A DNA stretch of 25,649 nucleotides from DASVAL01 sp035649575 (GTDB lineage: Bacteria; Planctomycetota; UBA1135; UBA2386): positions 1 through 25,649 of the forward strand of contig DASRJH010000063.1 in assembly GCA_035649575.1 (NCBI GenBank). Reading direction: 5' to 3'. Positions 14,478-22,487 of the stretch are shown here, piece by piece. Made by a program: the position numbers and the translations under genes. How positions within the stretch are numbered: position 1 is the stretch's first letter; each line of letters begins with the position of its first letter. A model generated the notes under the pieces. That model ran no database searches. It saw nothing but the letters and a program-made list of their open reading frames with translations, and was not told the DNA's origin.

Positions 14478-16312
14478 TCGTGCCGATGCAGCTCGTGACC
14501 GTGATCTGCCGGCAGCGTGATGCCGCGGCAGCGCTCGAGCAGCTGCGCGATCTCGGCGTGCTGCACCTGCTGCCGCAACAGGTGCGCGCGAGCTCGCGGC
14601 TCGATCGAGCACAGAAGCAGCGCGACCGGATCACCGAGGCGCTCGCGCTGCTGCCGGCGGACCGAGCCCACGCGGACCGGGGGCACAGGACCCGCGGCGC
14701 CGACCTCGACGCGGTCGTGACCGAGGTGCTCGAGCTCGGCAGCGAACGCCGCGCACTCGAACAGCTGCGGGCCGAGCTCGCCGCCGAGCGGTTGCAGCTG
14801 CTGCCGTTCGGCGACTTCGATCCGGCGGCCATGGCACAGCTGCGGCAGCACGGCATCGCGCTGAGGCTCTACCAGCTGCACGGCAAGGGTGACCTGCCGC
14901 CTGCCCCCGAGGGCTGCGCGCTCGAGGTGCTCGGTCGCACCGCGACGACCGCTACTGCGGTGCTGGTCGGGCCACCGGCAGCCGCGCTCCCGAGCACTGC
15001 GCTCGCGGTGCGCGAAGTGCCGCCGCCGGCCCGTTCGCTCTCGGCCATCGAGAACGAGATCGCGGCCAATACGGCGCGTTGCGCCGAGATCGAGACGCGC
15101 CTCCGCACGCTGGCCGTGTTCCAACCGGGGCTGACCGCACACAGCCTGGCGCTCGCCGAAGAGATCGAAATGCTGCAGGCACGCGCCGGCATGAACGAGG
15201 AACCCGACCTCTGCTGGCTCGGCGGCGCCTGTCCAGCCGGTCTGATCCCGCAGGTCGAAGCGGCCGCGGCAAACCACGGCTGGGCGCTCCACGTCCGCGA
15301 ACCGGGCCCCGACGATGCGGTACCGACGCTGCTGCGTTCTCCGGGCTGGGTGAAGCAGATCCACTCGGTGCTGCAGATGCTCGGCATCACGCCGGGCTAC
15401 GCGGAACCGGACTCGAGTGCTTTGTTCCTGCTGTTCCTCGTGGTGTTCGCGGCCATGTTGATCGGCGACGCGGGCTACGGCACGCTGCTGCTGATCGCGA
15501 CGTTCGTCATCGCGCGCGGCCGTCCGGCCCCGCAGCCCGTGCGGCTGCTGCGCACGATCGCCTGCGCCACGATCGGCTGGGGCGCCATCACGGGCACCTG
15601 GCTCGCGATCCCGACGCTGCCCGCGTTCCTCGACCTGCCGCGCATCGAATGGTTGACCGGCCCCGACCCGATCACGGCCAGGAACCACGTGATGCTGCTG
15701 TGTTTCTTCCTCGGCGCCGTGCACCTGACCGTGGCGCACGGCTGGGCCTTCCTGCGTTCGTGGCAGAGCCTGCCGGCCTTGGCCCAGCTCGGCTGGATCG
15801 CGTGCACGTGGTTCATGTTCGCGATCGCGCGTCACATGGTGCTCGGCGAGCACATGCCGTCCCTGATGTGGACCGTGCTGGCCGTCGGCACGGGGCTGAT
15901 CGTGCTGTTCATGACGCCGATCGCGAAGTTCAAGGACGAGTGGTTCAACCACGTGATGCTGCCGCTGAGCCTCGTCAGCAACTTCGTCGACGTGGTCTCC
16001 TACCTGCGTCTGTTCGCGGTCGGCGTCGCGGGCTTCGAGGTCGCGAAGGCGTTCAACACGATGGCGGTCGACGCGGCCGCCGGTGGCGGCTCCGGCTGGG
16101 TCTTCGCGGCGCTGATCGCGATCTTCGGCCACAGCCTGAACCTCGCGTTGTGCGCGATGGGCGTGCTCGTGCACGGCGTGCGTTTGAACACGCTCGAATT
16201 CAGCGCCCATCTGGGCCTGCAGTGGAATGGCTTCTCGTATCGGCCGTTCGCGCGCCTCACCGCGCTGGCGGCACGACCCGATCCCAGCGGAACGACGAAC
16301 TCGGAGACATGA
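14474..16312 (+). CDS. atpI: V-type ATPase subunit I (membrane subunit a)
   Basis: 612 residues, beginning at GTG 14474 which overlaps the atpD stop (GTGA); ATG 14486 is an alternative. The first half (about 1-310) is cytosolic and helical: MQLVTVICRQRDAAAALEQL resembles the usual subunit-I opening (LGVLHLLP follows), and coiled-coil stretches come after. The second half carries about seven membrane helices from LFLLFLVVFAAMLIGDAGYG (about 317) onward. GDAGYG is a subunit-I signature. SYLRLFAVGVAG carries the conserved Arg512 expected to face the rotor ring and drive ion exchange; FGHSLNLALCAMGVLVHGVRL follows, with the conserved HxLN-type region. It forms the ion half-channels with K. Size is near normal for bacterial I subunits. 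ATGA overlap with atpK. Confidence 0.95.
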   Translation: MIVPMQLVTVICRQRDAAAALEQLRDLGVLHLLPQQVRASSRLDRAQKQRDRITEALALLPADRAHADRGHRTRGADLDAVVTEVLELGSERRALEQLRAELAAERLQLLPFGDFDPAAMAQLRQHGIALRLYQLHGKGDLPPAPEGCALEVLGRTATTATAVLVGPPAAALPSTALAVREVPPPARSLSAIENEIAANTARCAEIETRLRTLAVFQPGLTAHSLALAEEIEMLQARAGMNEEPDLCWLGGACPAGLIPQVEAAAANHGWALHVREPGPDDAVPTLLRSPGWVKQIHSVLQMLGITPGYAEPDSSALFLLFLVVFAAMLIGDAGYGTLLLIATFVIARGRPAPQPVRLLRTIACATIGWGAITGTWLAIPTLPAFLDLPRIEWLTGPDPITARNHVMLLCFFLGAVHLTVAHGWAFLRSWQSLPALAQLGWIACTWFMFAIARHMVLGEHMPSLMWTVLAVGTGLIVLFMTPIAKFKDEWFNHVMLPLSLVSNFVDVVSYLRLFAVGVAGFEVAKAFNTMAVDAAAGGGSGWVFAALIAIFGHSLNLALCAMGVLVHGVRLNTLEFSAHLGLQWNGFSYRPFARLTALAARPDPSGTTNSET

Positions 16313-16803
16313 CCGTGGACCCAGAAACGATGGCATCACTCGGCAAGCTCGGCGGCGCGATGGCGCTTTCTGTCAGCGCACTCGGCTCGTGTCTCGGGGT
16401 CGGCGCGGCCGGCCCCGCGGCCGTCGGCAGCTGGAAGAAGTGCTACCTGCAGAACAAGCAGGCACCGTTCGTGCTGGTCACGTTCATCGGTGCGCCGCTG
16501 TCGCAGACGATCTACGGCATGATCCTCATGAACCAGATGTCGGCGAAGTGCACGCAGACCGCGGGCATGAGTCCCGAGGCCTTCGCCACGGCGGTTTCGA
16601 ACTGGCCCGCGATGCTCGGCATGGGCCTGTTCGGGGGCATGGCGATCGGGCTGTCGGCCTGGATCCAGGGCAGGATCGGCGCGTCGGCGAGCGATGCGAT
16701 GGCCGAGACCGGCAAGGGCTTCGGCAACTACCTGATGGCGCTCGGCATCATCGAGACCGTCGCGCTGTTCGTGATGGTGTTCATCGCCGGCCTGCTGGCG
16801 TGA
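16309..16803 (+). CDS. atpK: V-type ATPase subunit K (proteolipid ring, double hairpin)
   Basis: 164 residues with four membrane helices (about 13-35, 54-76, 100-122, 139-162), so it is the two-hairpin form with one ion-binding carboxylate per four helices. That carboxylate is Glu149 in GIIETVALFVMVF. Around it are the residues that coordinate Na+ in the Enterococcus hirae NtpK ring: GAPLSQTIYG aligns with its LPGTQGLYG, giving Ser65, Gln66 and Tyr69 for Thr64, Gln65 and Tyr68, and WIQGR supplies Gln120 for Gln110. This predicts a Na+ rather than H+ ring. ATG 16309 overlaps the atpI stop; a GTG two codons later is possible but less likely. A hairpin follows directly after the stop. Confidence 0.95.
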   Translation: MTVDPETMASLGKLGGAMALSVSALGSCLGVGAAGPAAVGSWKKCYLQNKQAPFVLVTFIGAPLSQTIYGMILMNQMSAKCTQTAGMSPEAFATAVSNWPAMLGMGLFGGMAIGLSAWIQGRIGASASDAMAETGKGFGNYLMALGIIETVALFVMVFIAGLLA

Positions 16804-16824
16804 CTGCCGTTCGGACTGGCAGTC
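16802..16824 (+). terminator. Hairpin at the end of the V-ATPase block
   Basis: GACTGCC (16802-16808), which includes two bases of the atpK stop, pairs with GGCAGTC (16818-16824) around a 9-nt loop. There is no T-run. It could terminate the D-I-K transcript, or trim its 3' end. Confidence 0.35.
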
Positions 16825-16845
16825 GGCAGCCGCCTCGCATACCCT
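16816..16845 (+). promoter_or_regulatory. Weak candidate promoter of the AI-2E family gene
   Basis: CTGGCA (16816-16821), 18-bp spacer, TACCCT (16840-16845), 12 nt before ATG 16858. Four of six and three of six consensus matches. It overlaps the post-atpK hairpin, so only one of the two may be real. Confidence 0.25.
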
Positions 16846-16857
16846 GCGCAACGAGCA

Positions 16858-18039
16858 ATGCTCTCGAGCCCCGAACCGCAAGAAAAGACGCTGCCGCCGC
16901 CGTGGGACCGCATCTTCTCGCTGGCCACACGCACGTTCGTATGGGGCCTGCTGCTCTCGATCCTCTACCTGCTGCGGCCGTTCCTGCTGCTGATCTTCCT
17001 GACGTTCGTGTTCGCGTACATCCAGGCGCACGGCGTCGAGGGGCTGCAGCACCGGATCAAGAACCGGCCGCTGCGCGTGACGCTCGTGGCGCTCGTGTTC
17101 CTCGGCACGCTGCTGGCAACGGGCTTCACGCTGTTCCCGCTCGTGAGGGAACAAGCCGTAACGTTCTGGCAGAACCGGGAGAAGTACGCGGACGACGCGG
17201 ACGCCGAGATCAACAAGACCCTCAAGCAGTACCCATCGGTCTACAAGTCGTTGCTGGAGCGCAGCAAGGCTCTCGCGACGATGCGCGAGAACGAGCCGAA
17301 CCCGAAGGCCGGGGCACCAACGAAACACAACGGTCAGGACGGGGAACCGAGACCCAACGACGAGGAGTTGCATCCGATCGCAAACCTGCTCGACAACGTC
17401 GAGAAGGACATCGGGAACAACGCTCTGCTTTTCGGCCAGTCGGTGCTCGGCTACCTGTCCTCGTTCCTGCTGTCGCTGTTGTTCTCGTTCCTGATCGTGC
17501 TCGACCTGCCGAAGCTGAGCCGCAACATCGAGGGCCTTTCGAACACGAAGATCGGCTTCATCTACGACGAGGTCAGTGACAACCTGGCCGGCTTCGGCCG
17601 CGTGCTCGGTCGCGCGCTCGAGGCGCAGCTCTTCATCGCGATCTGCAACACGATCCTGACCGCGATCGGCATCTGGATGATGGGACTGCAGAACCTGCTC
17701 GTGCTGTCGACGATCGTGTTCTTCTGCAGCTTCATCCCCGTGGCCGGCACGTTCATCAGCTCGACGCCGATCTGTCTGCTCGCGCTGACGACGGACGGTG
17801 TCAGCGCGATGCTGCTCGCGATCCTGCTGATCTGCGTGATCCACGCGGTCGAGACCTACGTGCTGAACCCGCAGATCTACGGGCACCACATGCACATGAA
17901 CCCCGTGCTCGTGCTGATCGTGCTGACGATCGGCGGCAAGCTGTTCGGCGTGTGGGGCTTGCTGCTCGGCATCCCGATCGTCAACTACTTCTTCCGCCAC
18001 GCGATCCGGCGACCTGGCGAGCGACTCGTCGAGACCTGA
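16858..18039 (+). CDS. AI-2E (UPF0118) family transporter
   Basis: 393 residues with about seven to eight membrane helices: near 25-56, 73-96, 195-217, 257-305 (two), 309-333 and 350-377. Between helices at 96 and 195 lies a hydrophilic, coiled segment that includes a polar low-complexity stretch (about 140-172, rich in Asn, Pro, Glu and Lys). The family hallmark is the C-terminal block ETYVLNPQIYGHHMHMNPVL, followed by GGKLFGVWGLLLGIPI. Members have been reported to export autoinducer-2 or, in a halophile, to act as Na+(Li+)/H+ antiporters; the substrate cannot be told from sequence. It starts 54 bp after atpK on the same strand and converges with the Nif3-like gene. The start is the first ATG and gives a normal N-terminus for the family. 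Confidence 0.92.
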   Translation: MLSSPEPQEKTLPPPWDRIFSLATRTFVWGLLLSILYLLRPFLLLIFLTFVFAYIQAHGVEGLQHRIKNRPLRVTLVALVFLGTLLATGFTLFPLVREQAVTFWQNREKYADDADAEINKTLKQYPSVYKSLLERSKALATMRENEPNPKAGAPTKHNGQDGEPRPNDEELHPIANLLDNVEKDIGNNALLFGQSVLGYLSSFLLSLLFSFLIVLDLPKLSRNIEGLSNTKIGFIYDEVSDNLAGFGRVLGRALEAQLFIAICNTILTAIGIWMMGLQNLLVLSTIVFFCSFIPVAGTFISSTPICLLALTTDGVSAMLLAILLICVIHAVETYVLNPQIYGHHMHMNPVLVLIVLTIGGKLFGVWGLLLGIPIVNYFFRHAIRRPGERLVET

Positions 18040-18117
18040 CGCGGGCTGGCAGAACGCCTCGGGCGAAGTGCAGCATCGACGGCGCCGCGCGCGTGAAACG
18101 ACGAGCTAGACTCAGCG

Positions 18118-18132
18118 CCTCCAAGCTGGAGG
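18118..18132. terminator. Small hairpin between convergent genes
   Basis: CCTCCA (18118-18123) and TGGAGG (18127-18132) pair over 6 bp around a 3-nt loop in the 156-bp space between the AI-2E gene and the convergent Nif3-like gene. It could serve either transcript, but it is short and lacks a T-run on either side. Confidence 0.25.
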
Positions 18133-18195
18133 ACAGGAGCCGTGCACATCCGCTGAGTGCGCCCTGCGGCCGGCTCCCGTTCGAGCTGCACGCGT

Positions 18196-18984
18196 TCAGG
18201 CCAGGACGAACGGATCGCGGTCCGAACGCGCGATGCGCACGTCGAGATCGCCGTCGAGTGCTTGGTCGAGGCGTTTCTTCAGCACGCGCAGGAAGCCACG
18301 CTCGGTGTTGCTGTGCCCGGCGCACACGACGGCCGTGCCCGCGGCCACGGCCGCGAGCGCGTCGTGGTGCGACATCTCGCCCGTGACGAACACGTCGGCC
18401 GCGACGCCGCGCAGCACGCTGCCGCCGGCGCCTGCGGCGACCGCGACCGAACGCACGGCAGCACGCACAGGTTCGGGTCGCGCCACCTGCAGGTTACGCA
18501 CGCCGAAGTGCCGCTTGCAGCGTTGCAGCAGCGTCGAGAAAGGCAGCGCGCGCGACAACTGCACGACGCGGCCGAATTCACCGTCGCCGCAGGGACGCAG
18601 TTCCCGCGGCGCCTGTTCGCCGACGACGCCCTCGACGAGCCAGTCCGCGATCCCGCTCGGCGCCGCGTCGAGCGCCGTGTGCGGCGAATACACCGCGAGG
18701 CCCGCAGCCAAAGCGAGCAGCACGGTGCGCTGCTTGCCGTCGTCGTACACCAGGCGCTTCAGCGGCTGGAACAGCGGCGGATGGTAGGCGACCACGAGGT
18801 CGATGCGTGCGGCCTTCGCTTCGGCCACGACGGCGTCGGTCAGATCGATGCAGAGCAGCACCCGCGCGACCCTGGCGCGCGCGCGCGGCTGCAACAAGAG
18901 CCCCACGTTGTCCCATTCAGCCGCCAGCTCGAGCGGCGCGATCTCGTGCAGGATGTCGAGGACCTCGGCGAGTGCGCACGGCAT
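18196..18984 (-). CDS. Nif3-like dinuclear metal-centre protein
   Basis: 262 residues. The opening has the family pattern LAAEWDNVGLLL (20-31). Metal-site motifs follow: YHPPLFQPLKRL with His68, HTALDAAPSGIADWL with Asp106, TGEMSHHDAL (202-210), and GHSNTERG with His224 and Glu228. Where the Escherichia coli YbgI site has HH, this protein has YH, as in the eukaryotic NIF3L1 type (YHPPIF), so one ligand of the bacterial site may be absent or replaced. The family forms toroidal hexamers binding two metals; links to GTP-cyclohydrolase-like and DNA-repair functions have been proposed, but the true role is not settled. It is the last gene of the manA operon, 7 nt after the second M16 gene. Confidence 0.9.
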   Translation of the reverse strand: MPCALAEVLDILHEIAPLELAAEWDNVGLLLQPRARARVARVLLCIDLTDAVVAEAKAARIDLVVAYHPPLFQPLKRLVYDDGKQRTVLLALAAGLAVYSPHTALDAAPSGIADWLVEGVVGEQAPRELRPCGDGEFGRVVQLSRALPFSTLLQRCKRHFGVRNLQVARPEPVRAAVRSVAVAAGAGGSVLRGVAADVFVTGEMSHHDALAAVAAGTAVVCAGHSNTERGFLRVLKKRLDQALDGDLDVRIARSDRDPFVLA

Positions 18985-18991
18985 GCGGTTT

Positions 18992-20239
18992 TCACGAAGC
19001 TCCGGCGCTGATGACCGCGAGCCTATCGGGGTGCAGGTGCCGCTCGGCGACCTCGCGCACGTGATCGGCCGTGACCGCTCGCACGAGGTCCGGATAACGC
19101 TGCACGAAGTCGAACCCGAGCTCGAAGCGGCGCGCGCGGATCGCGTAGGCCGCGAGGTTGCTGTTGCGTTCGAGCGCGAACACGAAGCTGCCGGTCAAGT
19201 AGTCCTTCACGTCCTGCAGCTCCTGTGCTTGCGGCACTTCGCTGCGGATGCGCCGGATCTCGTCGAGGAACCCGTCGATCGCCTTCTGCCGGTGTTCGGG
19301 TGACGTGCCGATGTAGGCCGTGAACGTGCCGGGCTCCTCGCCGGCACTCGCCGTGATGCCGGCGCTCACGGCGTAGCAGAGACCCTGTTCGTCGCGCAGC
19401 TTGCGCGAGCATCGCGAGGTGAACCCGGGACCCGTGCCGAGGATGTGGTCCATGACCGTCAGCACGTAGAAGTCGGGGTGCGTGCGCCGGATGCCGAGAT
19501 GGCCGAGGTAGATGTGCACCTGTTCGCGCGCCATCGGCACGTGCGCGTCGCGACCGCTCGGCGCGAGATCGAGCGCGGGCATCGGCGGGTGCTTGGGCGC
19601 CTTGCCGCGGAACTTGGAGAAAGCCTGCTCGAGGCGATCGAGCGTACGCTCGGGGTCCTCCGGACCGGCTGCCGCGACGTAGCCACCGGCCGGCCGGAAC
19701 CACGCCTCGTGGAACTCGCGCAGGTCCTTCGGCTTCAGCTTGCTGACGCTGCGCATCGAGCCGGTCTGCTGGCGTCCGAGCGGGTGCTGGCCGTAGATCT
19801 CCTGGCGGAAGCGGCGCCCTGCGACGGCGCGCGGATCGTCCTCCTCGGCCTTGATCTCGGTCATCACTTCGCCCTGCACGCGCCGGACTTCGCGACCGGG
19901 GAACTCGGGCTCGACGATCATCTCGCGCAACAGGGCCGTGGCCTCCTTGCTCGAGCTGGCCGGGCACATCACGACGCCGCCGCGCTGGTTGCCCTCGAGC
20001 ATGGCGCCGAGGTTCTCGGCCGCCGACGCGAGCTCGAGCGCCCCGTAGTGCTTCGTGCCCTCGTCGAGGCACTCGCCCGTGAGGTTCGCGAGACCCGACT
20101 GCTCGGCCGGCTCGTCGCCGGGGCGCACCTCGAGCGAGATCACGCAGGCATAGGTCTGCACGCGCGGGTTCTGCACGGCAAGCAGGCAAAGTCCGGTGTC
20201 GAGCACCCGCTCGGCGATCGACAGACGAATGACGCTCAT
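18992..20239 (-). CDS. M16-family peptidase-like protein, catalytically inactive partner
   Basis: 415 residues from ATG 20239, which overlaps the stop of the upstream M16 gene (ATGA). The M16 fold is evident: N-terminal half, then DLREFHEAWFRPAGGYVAAAG for the mid-domain, and the second half with LTVMDHILGTGPGFTSR, LRDEQGLCYAVSAG and EEPGTFTAYIGTSPEHR. Where the catalytic HxxEH should be, the sequence reads NLTGE (52-56 in SGLANLTGECLDEGT), so all zinc ligands are lost. Such proteins usually pair with an active M16 subunit to make the clam-shell chamber, as in mitochondrial processing peptidase and bacterial two-gene M16B systems. No signal peptide is seen, so the pair is probably cytoplasmic. 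The much longer frame to 21289 overlaps the partner gene and is not used. Confidence 0.92.
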   Translation of the reverse strand: MSVIRLSIAERVLDTGLCLLAVQNPRVQTYACVISLEVRPGDEPAEQSGLANLTGECLDEGTKHYGALELASAAENLGAMLEGNQRGGVVMCPASSSKEATALLREMIVEPEFPGREVRRVQGEVMTEIKAEEDDPRAVAGRRFRQEIYGQHPLGRQQTGSMRSVSKLKPKDLREFHEAWFRPAGGYVAAAGPEDPERTLDRLEQAFSKFRGKAPKHPPMPALDLAPSGRDAHVPMAREQVHIYLGHLGIRRTHPDFYVLTVMDHILGTGPGFTSRCSRKLRDEQGLCYAVSAGITASAGEEPGTFTAYIGTSPEHRQKAIDGFLDEIRRIRSEVPQAQELQDVKDYLTGSFVFALERNSNLAAYAIRARRFELGFDFVQRYPDLVRAVTADHVREVAERHLHPDRLAVISAGAS

Positions 20240-21594
20240 GCGCGCTTGCCCGCCTTCTTGCCCTTGTCCGCCTTCTTCGCCTTCACTGCAGTCTTGGCCT
20301 GTTGGTCGGCCTGCGTTGCGGGCGGCGCATTCGCGCCCGCCGCAGGCAACGACCAGACCACGGCCGCGCGGTTGAAGTCGAAGTACTTCGATGCGACCTG
20401 GCGCAGCTCCTTGCGCGTCAGCGAGTCGTAGGTCGGCAACACGGTCTCGAGCGTGCGGTAGCCATTCGGCGTACCTGCCTCGAAGCGGCTCAGTTTCATT
20501 GCGAGGTCGAGCGCCGCTTCGTCCTGGAACAGGAACGACGCGCGGATCTGACTGCGGATGCGGTGCAGGTCGCGCTTGTCGACGCCTTCGGCGATCTGCT
20601 TCTCGATCTCTTCGCGCACTGCAGCCTCCACCTTGGCGGGGCTCGCACCCTCGCGCAGCTCGCACAGCACGAGCAACGCGCCGGGATCCTGCCTCGTCTC
20701 GTTCATCACGCTGACTTCGATGACGAGCTCGTCCTTCAGCACGAGCCGCTTGTAGAGCCGGCTGTTCTTGCTGTTGCCGAGGTCGTGCGCGAGCACGTCG
20801 AGCGCGTAGTCGTCGCGTTCGCCCATGCGGCAGGTCGGGAACCCGATGCACAGCCGCGTGACCGAGTGCGGAGTCCGCAGCACGGCGCGCCGCTCGCCCT
20901 GCGGTGCAGGCTCCTTGACCGGCACCGAGCGCTCGGTGGCGCGTGGGATCGGTCCGAACAGCTCGCGGATTCGATTGCCGGTGCGCACCTTGTCGATCGC
21001 GCCGCAGACCACGAGGAACGCGCGGTTGGGCCCGTAGTGACGTTCGTAGTAGTCGCGCATCTGCTGCGCCGACAGCCGTTCGAGCTCCTCGCGATACCCG
21101 ATCACCGGGTGATGATACGGATGCACCTGGAAGAGCAGCGACTCCGTGGCCTGGTAGAGCGGCCGCCACGGATCGTCCTCGCCCATCGCGAGCTCCTCGA
21201 GCACGACGTTCTTCTCGCTCGCGAACTCGAGCGGATCGAGCAGGCATCCGCGCATGCGGCTCGCTTCGATCTCGAGCGCCGTCTCCCAACGATCGGCCGC
21301 CAGCGCGAAGTAGTAGGCCGTGCTGTCGTTGTCGGTGAAGGCGTTGTTGCTGCCGCCCATCTTGCTCGTCTGCAGATCGATCTGTCCCTTCGCGTAACGC
21401 TGCGTGCCCTTGAACATCATGTGTTCGAGGAAGTGCGAGACGCCGGTCTCGCCGGTGCGCTCATCGCGTGCGCCGACGCGATACCACATGACCGTCGCGA
21501 CCACGGGCAGCGGGCCTCGTTCGACGAGCATTGCCTTGAAGCCGTTGTCGAGCTCGACGAGCTCGACGTCGGGCAACATCTTCATCTCGTTCAT
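20236..21594 (-). CDS. M16-family zinc peptidase, active subunit
   Basis: 452 residues. The inverted zinc motif is HFLEH (54-58) in TGVSHFLEHMMFKGT, with Glu134 (76 residues after His58, in EKNVVLEELAMGEDDP) as the third ligand. Other M16 marks are GGSNNAFTDNDSTAYYF (80-96) and HPYHHPVIG, followed in the C-terminal half by a DVLAHDLGNSKNSRLYKRL block. No signal peptide is present; relatives degrade peptides in the cytoplasm or periplasm. The last 35 or so residues are a Lys/Ala-rich, low-complexity tail (VKAKKADKGKKAGKRA) not typical of the family. Its ATG overlaps the stop of the pseudouridine synthase gene and its stop overlaps the inactive partner, so the two subunits should be made in equal amounts. 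Confidence 0.95.
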   Translation of the reverse strand: MNEMKMLPDVELVELDNGFKAMLVERGPLPVVATVMWYRVGARDERTGETGVSHFLEHMMFKGTQRYAKGQIDLQTSKMGGSNNAFTDNDSTAYYFALAADRWETALEIEASRMRGCLLDPLEFASEKNVVLEELAMGEDDPWRPLYQATESLLFQVHPYHHPVIGYREELERLSAQQMRDYYERHYGPNRAFLVVCGAIDKVRTGNRIRELFGPIPRATERSVPVKEPAPQGERRAVLRTPHSVTRLCIGFPTCRMGERDDYALDVLAHDLGNSKNSRLYKRLVLKDELVIEVSVMNETRQDPGALLVLCELREGASPAKVEAAVREEIEKQIAEGVDKRDLHRIRSQIRASFLFQDEAALDLAMKLSRFEAGTPNGYRTLETVLPTYDSLTRKELRQVASKYFDFNRAAVVWSLPAAGANAPPATQADQQAKTAVKAKKADKGKKAGKRA

Positions 21595-22487
21595 CGGCCG
21601 GTTCTCCGCGGAGTCCCGTGCGCAGGCTCGTCGGCGGCCCGCGCGAGCTCACGCAGCCGTTGCACCTCGTTCGGCTGCAGGAAACGCCACTCGCCCGTGC
21701 CAAGACCGCGCAGGTCGAGCTCGCCGATGCGCACGCGCTTCAGCGAGATCACGTTGTGGCCGAGCTTCGCGAACACGCGGCGGATCTCGCGGTTCTTGCC
21801 CTCGCGCAGCGTGACCGTCATGTAGGTGCGATCCTTGCCGAGACGTTCGACCTTCACGTTCATGCCCGTCGTCGGGCCTTCGGCCAGCCACACGCCGCCG
21901 CGCGCCTTGTCGATGTCGCGTTGCTCGATGCGTCCTTGCACAAGCACGGCGTAGAGCTTTGGCACGCCGTAGCGCGGGTGCGTCATCTCGAGCGCAAACG
22001 CGCCGTCGTTGGTCAGCAGGATCAGGCCCTCGCTGTCGAGGTCGAGCCGGCCGACCGTGAACAGCCTGCCGCGGACCTGCGGCATGAAGTCGATGACGCG
22101 CTTCTTCTGCTCGTGTCGCGCGCTCGTGCAGACGATGCCCTTCGGCTTGTTGAACAGCACGTAGACGGGTCGCTCGGGGAACACGCGCGTGCCGTCGAGG
22201 CGCACGTCGTCCTGCTTCGGATCGACGCGCACGCCGAGCTCGGTGACGAGCTGGCCGTTGACCTCGACGCGGCCGCCCGCGATCAGGCCATCGGCGGCGC
22301 GCCGGCTGCAGACCCCGCCCATCGCGAGGAACTGGTTGAGCCGGACCTTGCCGTCCTTCGCGACGCCGCTCTTGTCGAATGGGGGCGCCTTCGCTGGAGT
22401 GACGATCAGGCCTCGCGCGCGACGCCCGCTGTATCGCGGCGCGTGGCGACGCCGGCCCATCGTCCTGTCTTCGTGCCGCAGCGCCAT
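21591..22487 (-). CDS. RsuA/RluB-family rRNA pseudouridine synthase
   Basis: 298 residues. A basic, poorly conserved N-terminal extension (1-45) precedes an S4 RNA-binding domain (about 47-95: VRLNQFLAMGGVCSRRAAD, then GGRVEVNGQLVTELGVRV). The catalytic domain has YVLFNKPKGIVCT, GRLDLDSEGLILLTNDG with catalytic Asp149, HPRYGVPKLYAV and REGKNREIRRVFAKLGH. This is the RsuA/RluB/RluE/RluF branch. It should isomerise a uridine in rRNA to pseudouridine; length and S4 domain favour an RluB-like 23S enzyme, but the target site is not readable. It starts at the TGATG junction with manA and ends in an ATGA overlap with the M16 gene. Confidence 0.93.
   Translation of the reverse strand: MALRHEDRTMGRRRHAPRYSGRRARGLIVTPAKAPPFDKSGVAKDGKVRLNQFLAMGGVCSRRAADGLIAGGRVEVNGQLVTELGVRVDPKQDDVRLDGTRVFPERPVYVLFNKPKGIVCTSARHEQKKRVIDFMPQVRGRLFTVGRLDLDSEGLILLTNDGAFALEMTHPRYGVPKLYAVLVQGRIEQRDIDKARGGVWLAEGPTTGMNVKVERLGKDRTYMTVTLREGKNREIRRVFAKLGHNVISLKRVRIGELDLRGLGTGEWRFLQPNEVQRLRELARAADEPAHGTPRRTGR

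Noticed and set aside
18128..18156. GGAGG followed by GTG and a four-codon reading frame (MHIR) between convergent genes
   Set aside because: The GGAGG is half of the hairpin, there is no gene downstream on that strand, and a leader peptide would have nothing to control.
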